A DNA stretch of 43,028 bases. It comes from Anaerolineaceae bacterium (lineage in GTDB: Bacteria; Chloroflexota; Anaerolineae; JAAYZQ01). Positions 39,487 to 43,028 of the stretch are shown here, piece after piece (position 1 is the first letter of the stretch; every line of letters begins with the position of its first letter). The DNA is taken from positions 1-43,028 of the forward strand of contig JAAYZQ010000322.1 in assembly GCA_012514775.1 (NCBI GenBank). Direction: 5' to 3'. Below the pieces are notes generated by a model. The model made no database searches, was not told where the DNA came from, and was given only the letters and a program-made list of their open reading frames with translations. The position numbers were made by a program, and so were the translations under genes.

Positions 39487-40226
39487 AGGACAGCCTGCCC
39501 CTCGTCTCCCGCGTCGTCGAGGTCGTCGCCGAAAACGCCAGGATTCATACCCTGGTACTCGACCGGCACCTGGAAGCCGAGCCGGGGCAGTTCGTCATGG
39601 CCTGGCTGCCGGGCGTGGACGAGCGGCCCTTCAGCCTGGCCCGTGCCCGGCCGGTAACCCTCACCGTGGCGGACGTCGGGCCCTTTAGCGCGGCGGTCAA
39701 CCGCCTGGCTGCCGGCGACCGCCTCTGGGTCCGCGGCCCCCTGGGCCGGCCCTTCACCCTGCCCGGGGACGGCGCCCCCGGCGGCCGACTCCTCCTGGTG
39801 GCCGGCGGCTATGGCGTGGCGCCCATGCACTTCCTGGCCGAGCGGGCCCTGGAACAGGGCTGGCAGGTCGACGCCGTCATCGGGGCGCGCACCGCCGAAG
39901 ACGTCATCTTCCGCGACCGCTTTGCCGCCCTGGGCGTCGAGGTACACGTGACCACCGACGACGGCTCCCTGGGCCGGCAGGGCCTGGCCACCGGCGCCGT
40001 CCGGGACCTCGTGGAGGCCGGCGACTACCGGGCGCTGTACGCCTGCGGCCCCGAGGCCATGCTCGAAGCCCTGGACCGGCTGTCGACCACCTGCCGGCTG
40101 CCCGCCCAGTTGAGCTACGAGCGCGCCATGCGCTGCGGCTTTGGCGTGTGCGGCACCTGCTCCCGCGGCGGCTGGCTCGTGTGCCGCGATGGGCCGGTCA
40201 AGGACGTGGGGTGGGAGAATCACTGA
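39483..40226 (+). CDS. pyrK: Dihydroorotate dehydrogenase electron-transfer subunit
   Basis: A 247-residue ferredoxin-reductase-like protein. The FAD-binding motif is RPFSLAR (about 49-55), the nucleotide-binding part has VAGGYGVAPMHFL, and the C-terminal [2Fe-2S] ligands are Cys218, Cys223, Cys226 and Cys234 (CGFGVCGTC then VC). It moves electrons from PyrD FMN to NAD+. ATG 39483 overlaps the pyrD stop (ATGA), ensuring matched production of the two subunits. The C terminus (DVGWENH) is short but normal. Confidence 0.94.
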   Translation: MKDSLPLVSRVVEVVAENARIHTLVLDRHLEAEPGQFVMAWLPGVDERPFSLARARPVTLTVADVGPFSAAVNRLAAGDRLWVRGPLGRPFTLPGDGAPGGRLLLVAGGYGVAPMHFLAERALEQGWQVDAVIGARTAEDVIFRDRFAALGVEVHVTTDDGSLGRQGLATGAVRDLVEAGDYRALYACGPEAMLEALDRLSTTCRLPAQLSYERAMRCGFGVCGTCSRGGWLVCRDGPVKDVGWENH

Positions 40227-40246
40227 ATCATTGAGGGCACTGAGGG

Positions 40247-40279
40247 CACTGAAGGCGCTGATGGAGCGTCAGTGCTTTC
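40247..40279 (+). terminator. Hairpin after pyrK, probable terminator
   Basis: GCACTGA (40247-40253) pairs with TCAGTGC (40270-40276), with an inner GCGCT/AGCG stem, followed by TTTC. It lies in short tandem copies of GAGGGCACT (from 40234). A second wider pairing exists between AATCACTGA over the pyrK stop and TCAGTGATT further downstream. Confidence 0.5.
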
Positions 40280-40331
40280 ATCTGCTCATCTTGTCAGTGA
40301 TTCAACCGAACGTGCGCGCCGGGCCAAAGGC

Positions 40332-40340
40332 TGGTATAAT
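40332..40340 (+). promoter_or_regulatory. Extended -10 promoter of malQ
   Basis: TGGTATAAT is an extended -10 element; no recognisable -35 box is present 17 bp upstream. Confidence 0.5.
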
Positions 40341-40381
40341 GTACTTCTCCGACGGCGCTGATCCTGAACCTGGAGGTGGTC

Positions 40382-41911
40382 ATGACCAAGTTCCCGCGCA
40401 GCAGTGGCATCTTGATGCATCCGACGTCCTTTCCCGGTCCCTACGGCATCGGCGACCTGGGGGAATCGGCCTATCGTTTCGTGGATTTCCTCGTCTCGGC
40501 CGGGCAGACCTACTGGCAGGTGCTGCCCCTCAGCCCCACGGGCTATGGCGACTCGCCCTATCAGGGGCTGTCGGCCTTTGCCGGCAACCCGATGCTCATC
40601 AGCCCCGACAAGCTGCTGCAGGCCGGGCACCTGGTCCCTTCGGACCTGGCGGACGCGCCCGACTTTCCCCGGGAGCGGGTGGACTTTGGTCCGGTCATCG
40701 ACTACAAGACGGCGCTCCTGGACCGGGCCTTTGCCAACTTTCGGGCGGGGGCCCCGGAAGGGCAGTGGGACGCCTTTCGCTGTTTCTGCGACGACCAGGC
40801 CGCCTGGCTGGACGACGTTTCCCTGTTCATGGCGCTGAAGCAGGCCCACGGGCTGCGGCCCTGGCACGAGTGGGAGAAGGGTGCCGCGGCCCGCGAGCCC
40901 GGCGCGCTGGAGCGCTGGCGGGGCGAGCTGGTGGGCGAGATCGAAAAGCAAAAGTACTTGCAGTGGATCTTTTTCGAGCAGTGGCTGGCCCTCAAGGAGT
41001 ACGCCAACGGGCTCGGCGTGCGCGTCATCGGCGACATTCCCATTTTCGTGGCGCTGGACAGCGCCGACGTGTGGGCCAACCCCGGCCTCTTTCACTTTGA
41101 CGAGGAGCTGCGGCCCACCGTCCAGTCGGGCGTGCCGCCCGACTATTTCAGCGAGACGGGCCAGTTGTGGGGCCATCCCCTCTACCGCTGGGACGTCATG
41201 GCCGAGCAGGGCTATGCCTGGTGGGTGGCGCGCTTCCAGATGGCCTTTACACAGGCCGACGTGGTGCGCATCGACCACTTCCGGGGCTTTTACAACTACT
41301 GGGAGGTGCCGGCCGGCGAAAAGACGGCCGTCAAGGGGCGCTGGCTCTACGGCCCGGGGCCCGACATCTTTCGCACCGTGACCAGGGCCATCGGCGACGT
41401 GGCCATCATCGCCGAGGACCTGGGCGACTTTGACGAGGAGTCGCGCGCCGGCGTCGACGCCCTCCAGCAAGAGTTTGGCTACCCGGGCATGAAGGTCCTC
41501 CAGTTCGCCTTTGCCGCCGGCCCCGAGGACCCCTTCCTGCCCCACAACTATGACTCGCCGGCCTGGGTGGTGTACACCGGCACCCACGACAACGACACGG
41601 TCGTGGGCTGGTACCGGGAGACGTCCACGGAGGAAGAGCGGGATTACGCCCGCCAGTACATGGCCACCGACGCCTCGGACATTGCCTGGGACCTCATCCG
41701 CCTGGGGTGGGCCTCGGTGGGCAACACGGCCATGACCACCACCCAGGACCTGCTACGCCTGGGGCACGAGTCGCGGATGAACACGCCCAGCACCCTGGGC
41801 CCGCCCAACTGGGTCTGGCGCATGCTGGATGGGGCGCTGACGCCCGACATCGCCGCGCGGCTGCGGACGTTGACGGCCATCTACGGCCGGCTGCCGAGGG
41901 CCGAAGACTGA
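40382..41911 (+). CDS. malQ: 4-alpha-glucanotransferase (amylomaltase)
   Basis: A 509-residue GH77 enzyme. It transfers maltooligosaccharide units between glucans and is used in glycogen or maltodextrin breakdown. The N-terminal RSSGILMHPTSFPGPYGIGDLG is split here into two readable blocks: SSGILMHPTS and GPYGIGDLG. Catalytic residues are Asp298 (VRIDHFRGF, nucleophile), Glu345 (IIAEDLG, acid/base) and Asp403 (GTHDNDT). ATG 40382 is preceded by GGAGGT at 40372-40377; a GTG at 40376 overlaps that site and is less likely. Other glycogen genes are not next to it. Confidence 0.95.
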   Translation: MTKFPRSSGILMHPTSFPGPYGIGDLGESAYRFVDFLVSAGQTYWQVLPLSPTGYGDSPYQGLSAFAGNPMLISPDKLLQAGHLVPSDLADAPDFPRERVDFGPVIDYKTALLDRAFANFRAGAPEGQWDAFRCFCDDQAAWLDDVSLFMALKQAHGLRPWHEWEKGAAAREPGALERWRGELVGEIEKQKYLQWIFFEQWLALKEYANGLGVRVIGDIPIFVALDSADVWANPGLFHFDEELRPTVQSGVPPDYFSETGQLWGHPLYRWDVMAEQGYAWWVARFQMAFTQADVVRIDHFRGFYNYWEVPAGEKTAVKGRWLYGPGPDIFRTVTRAIGDVAIIAEDLGDFDEESRAGVDALQQEFGYPGMKVLQFAFAAGPEDPFLPHNYDSPAWVVYTGTHDNDTVVGWYRETSTEEERDYARQYMATDASDIAWDLIRLGWASVGNTAMTTTQDLLRLGHESRMNTPSTLGPPNWVWRMLDGALTPDIAARLRTLTAIYGRLPRAED

Positions 41912-41918
41912 CGCCCGT

Positions 41919-41947
41919 TTGCATAAGCCGGGCGAATGTGCTAGAAT
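41919..41947 (+). promoter_or_regulatory. Promoter of tRNA-Arg
   Basis: TTGCAT (41919-41924) and TAGAAT (41942-41947) are 17 bp apart. The -35 box is identical to that of the tRNA-Val promoter. Confidence 0.7.
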
Positions 41948-41961
41948 AGTCGCGGTATCCA

Positions 41962-42033
41962 GCCCCCGTAGCTCAGTGGATAGAGCGGCGGCCTCCGGAG
42001 CCGTGCGCGGGCGTTCGAGTCGCCCCGGGGGTA
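41962..42033 (+). tRNA. tRNA-Arg (anticodon CCG)
   Basis: Cloverleaf with acceptor GCCCCCG/CGGGGGT (first pair G-U), D arm GCTC/GAGC, anticodon stem GCGGC/GCCGT with loop CTCCGGA (anticodon CCG, reading CGG), T arm GGGCG/CGCCC with TTCGAGT loop, discriminator A at 42033. CC follows but the third base is A only by way of CCAG; the CCA may thus start at 42034 (ACCAG context), so an encoded CCA is possible. Confidence 0.94.
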
Positions 42034-42045
42034 CCAGGCAAGAAG

Positions 42046-42079
42046 AACCGGGGGAGCGTTTCGCAGACGCCCCCCGGTT
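42046..42079 (+). terminator. Strong hairpin after tRNA-Arg
   Basis: AACCGGGGG (42046-42054) pairs with CCCCCGGTT (42071-42079), with an inner GCGT/ACGC stem. There is no T tract, so it may be a processing barrier or a weak terminator. Confidence 0.5.
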
Positions 42080-42178
42080 GCCGTCTGCACTCCTCGTTCA
42101 GTTCCCCGCCTGGGCCTTTGCACGAGATTCCTGCTCATGTCCAGTCGATAACGGCCTCAAGGCCTTCCTGGGCTCAGC

Positions 42179-42796
42179 TCATTGGTTCCCCCGCGATACG
42201 GTAGGCAGTGTGATGTTATAGCCATAATCGACCCGAATGCTCATCAGGACAAGGTCTTGTGCCGGGCTGGATGGCAGTGTGGCCTGGCTTACGTACCAGT
42301 TGGCCTGGTTGTCGATGACGGGAGTCGAGATCGAGGTGGACTCGGCCGAGCGATACCCGATATCGGACCCGGACGAGGACACAACGGCCATGGTGTGGCA
42401 CCAGGTCATGTTGTACGGGCAGCGCAGCAGAGCAACCTCCAGGTCGACATTCTCCGCGGAGTTGTCCTCGAAAAAGGCGACAAACTTTTGAATCGTCGCT
42501 CCGTGGGGCAGTGACAGCGGGGCGGCATAGATGGCCGGTTCCGGCCCGGGATTGTAGAGTGAGTTACTGCGATAGGCCCACTGGCTGGCCGGGTCCAGGG
42601 GCTTGAACGCTACGGCGCTCTGTGAGTAAAAGCCGGGCCCGCCTGCCGGCGGAGTGGGGGTGACCGGTATCTGCAGCAGGCTGCCGGGTGTTGCGGTGCT
42701 CTCCCCCATCGCGGTCTGCGCTTGCCAGGCCAGGACTGTAACGCACAGAAACGCGATCACGACCAATGCTGCCCATCTGCGATTCGTGCTGCTCAT
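42179..42796 (-). CDS. Secreted protein of unknown function
   Basis: A 205-residue protein. The N terminus (NRRWAALVVIAFLCVTVLAW then QAQTAMG) is a Sec signal peptide, probably cut near residue 30. A short Thr/Pro linker (TPGSLLQIPVTPTPPAGG) leads to a domain of mostly beta character with AIYAAPLSLPHGATIQKF and LEVALLRCPYNM, resembling the jelly-roll-like modules found in secreted proteins of environmental bacteria. I do not recognise a named family. Two cysteines (LLRCPYNMTWCH) may form a disulfide. AAGGAG lies before ATG 42796. It has its own promoter with a long palindrome just after the transcription start. It follows the tRNA-Arg terminator convergently. Confidence 0.75.
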   Translation of the reverse strand: MSSTNRRWAALVVIAFLCVTVLAWQAQTAMGESTATPGSLLQIPVTPTPPAGGPGFYSQSAVAFKPLDPASQWAYRSNSLYNPGPEPAIYAAPLSLPHGATIQKFVAFFEDNSAENVDLEVALLRCPYNMTWCHTMAVVSSSGSDIGYRSAESTSISTPVIDNQANWYVSQATLPSSPAQDLVLMSIRVDYGYNITLPTVSRGNQ

Positions 42797-42815
42797 GGTG
42801 CGCTCCTTTCTTACC

Positions 42816-42842
42816 TTTCAGGAAGCTTCAAGCTTCCTGGAA
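42816..42842 (-). promoter_or_regulatory. Palindromic operator candidate upstream of the secreted-protein gene
   Basis: CAGGAAGCTT-C-AAGCTTCCTG (42819-42839) is a perfect palindrome with one central base, extendable to 42816-42842 with one G-T pair. It lies between the -10 box and the start codon, at about +3 to +25 of the transcript. Confidence 0.55.
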
Positions 42843-42848
42843 GGTGGA

Positions 42849-42877
42849 ACTATACCACCACCCGCCGGGCTCGGCAA
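42849..42877 (-). promoter_or_regulatory. Promoter of the secreted-protein gene
   Basis: On the minus strand TTGCCG (42877-42872) and TATAGT (42854-42849) are 17 bp apart. Confidence 0.6.
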
Positions 42878-42937
42878 GCAACGGTCAAATGGCTGGTAAC
42901 ACCTGGAGACGAAACAGCTCCGGGGGAATCTAATTTG

Positions 42938-43023
42938 TACAATGAACCTCTCCCTACATTAAACGTTGTAGTACGACCCTACCAACCCCGAGGTACAGGA
43001 CCGCGCCAGCCGCGGTCCTTTTT
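42938..43023 (+). other. Possible short RNA or leader ending in a terminator
   Basis: A weak -10-like TACAAT (42938-42943, no good -35) is followed by a small hairpin CTACA/TGTAG (42954-42958 and 42967-42971) and a strong terminator about 75 bp further on. No ORF fits. It could be a small RNA or the attenuated leader of a gene beyond the window. Confidence 0.3.
42997..43023 (+). terminator. Rho-independent terminator at the window end
   Basis: AGGACCGCG (42997-43005) and CGCGGTCCT (43011-43019) form a perfect 9-bp stem with loop CCAGC, followed by five T residues (43019-43023). Confidence 0.8.
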
Positions 43024-43028
43024 ATGGC

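Noticed and set aside
41919..42221. 100-codon plus-strand open frame over tRNA-Arg
   Set aside because: It contains the whole tRNA gene and its downstream hairpin, and no ribosome-binding site precedes it.

Overview
This 43-kb window is high-GC bacterial DNA of chromosomal type, with no phage, plasmid, IS or CRISPR signature. The large paralogous GAF-domain family, a fused PyrF-PyrE, the TtuA/TtuB pair and the interspersed palindromic repeats fit a Chloroflexota bacterium of the Anaerolineae kind. That placement is inferred from content, not from a marker gene. TtuA/TtuB makes 2-thioribothymidine in tRNA, known mainly from thermophiles, so a warm habitat is plausible.

Region 1 (2-16140, + strand) is one compact run of seven genes with start/stop overlaps or very short gaps. 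Five proteins consist of GAF domains without any visible output domain: the first is cut by the window edge, three of the rest are membrane proteins and one is a soluble five-GAF array. They are followed by a membrane hybrid histidine kinase (dCache-HAMP-GAFs-HisKA-HATPase-REC). The last gene encodes a complete threonine-synthase-like PLP enzyme fused to a C-terminal response-regulator receiver domain. The simplest reading is several sensors feeding one kinase, with a phosphorylatable amino-acid enzyme as a possible output. This is the most unusual system in the window.

Region 2 (16161-19007, +) holds tRNA-Val(CAC) with a clear promoter and terminator, a LiaS/NarX-type sensor kinase with no response regulator beside it, and a small polytopic membrane protein.

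Region 3 (19012-26612, - strand) holds ttuB-ttuA, then the set larA-glcF-glcD-pckA (lactate racemisation, lactate/glycolate oxidation, oxaloacetate to PEP), then arfB (ribosome rescue). The glcD frame is interrupted by an in-frame TAG at codon 51. The larA leader carries a hairpin and a short ORF, and arfB is preceded by a nine-codon ORF ending in UGA in the same frame.

Region 4 (26616-37085) holds housekeeping genes: recD2, pcm (-), a nitrilase-family amidase, purB, murJ, an FHA-TM-Ig-CARDB surface protein (-), a DUF4342 protein and dtd. Between them lie a hairpin-rich element bounded by 17-bp direct repeats, a bipartite cruciform repeat and a 74-bp inverted repeat.

Region 5 (37093-40226, +) is a pyrimidine operon, pyrF-pyrE fusion, pyrD (class 1B) and pyrK, covering dihydroorotate to UMP. 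It is followed by malQ, tRNA-Arg(CCG), a small secreted protein of unknown function (-), and at the window end a terminator that probably belongs to a short RNA or leader.
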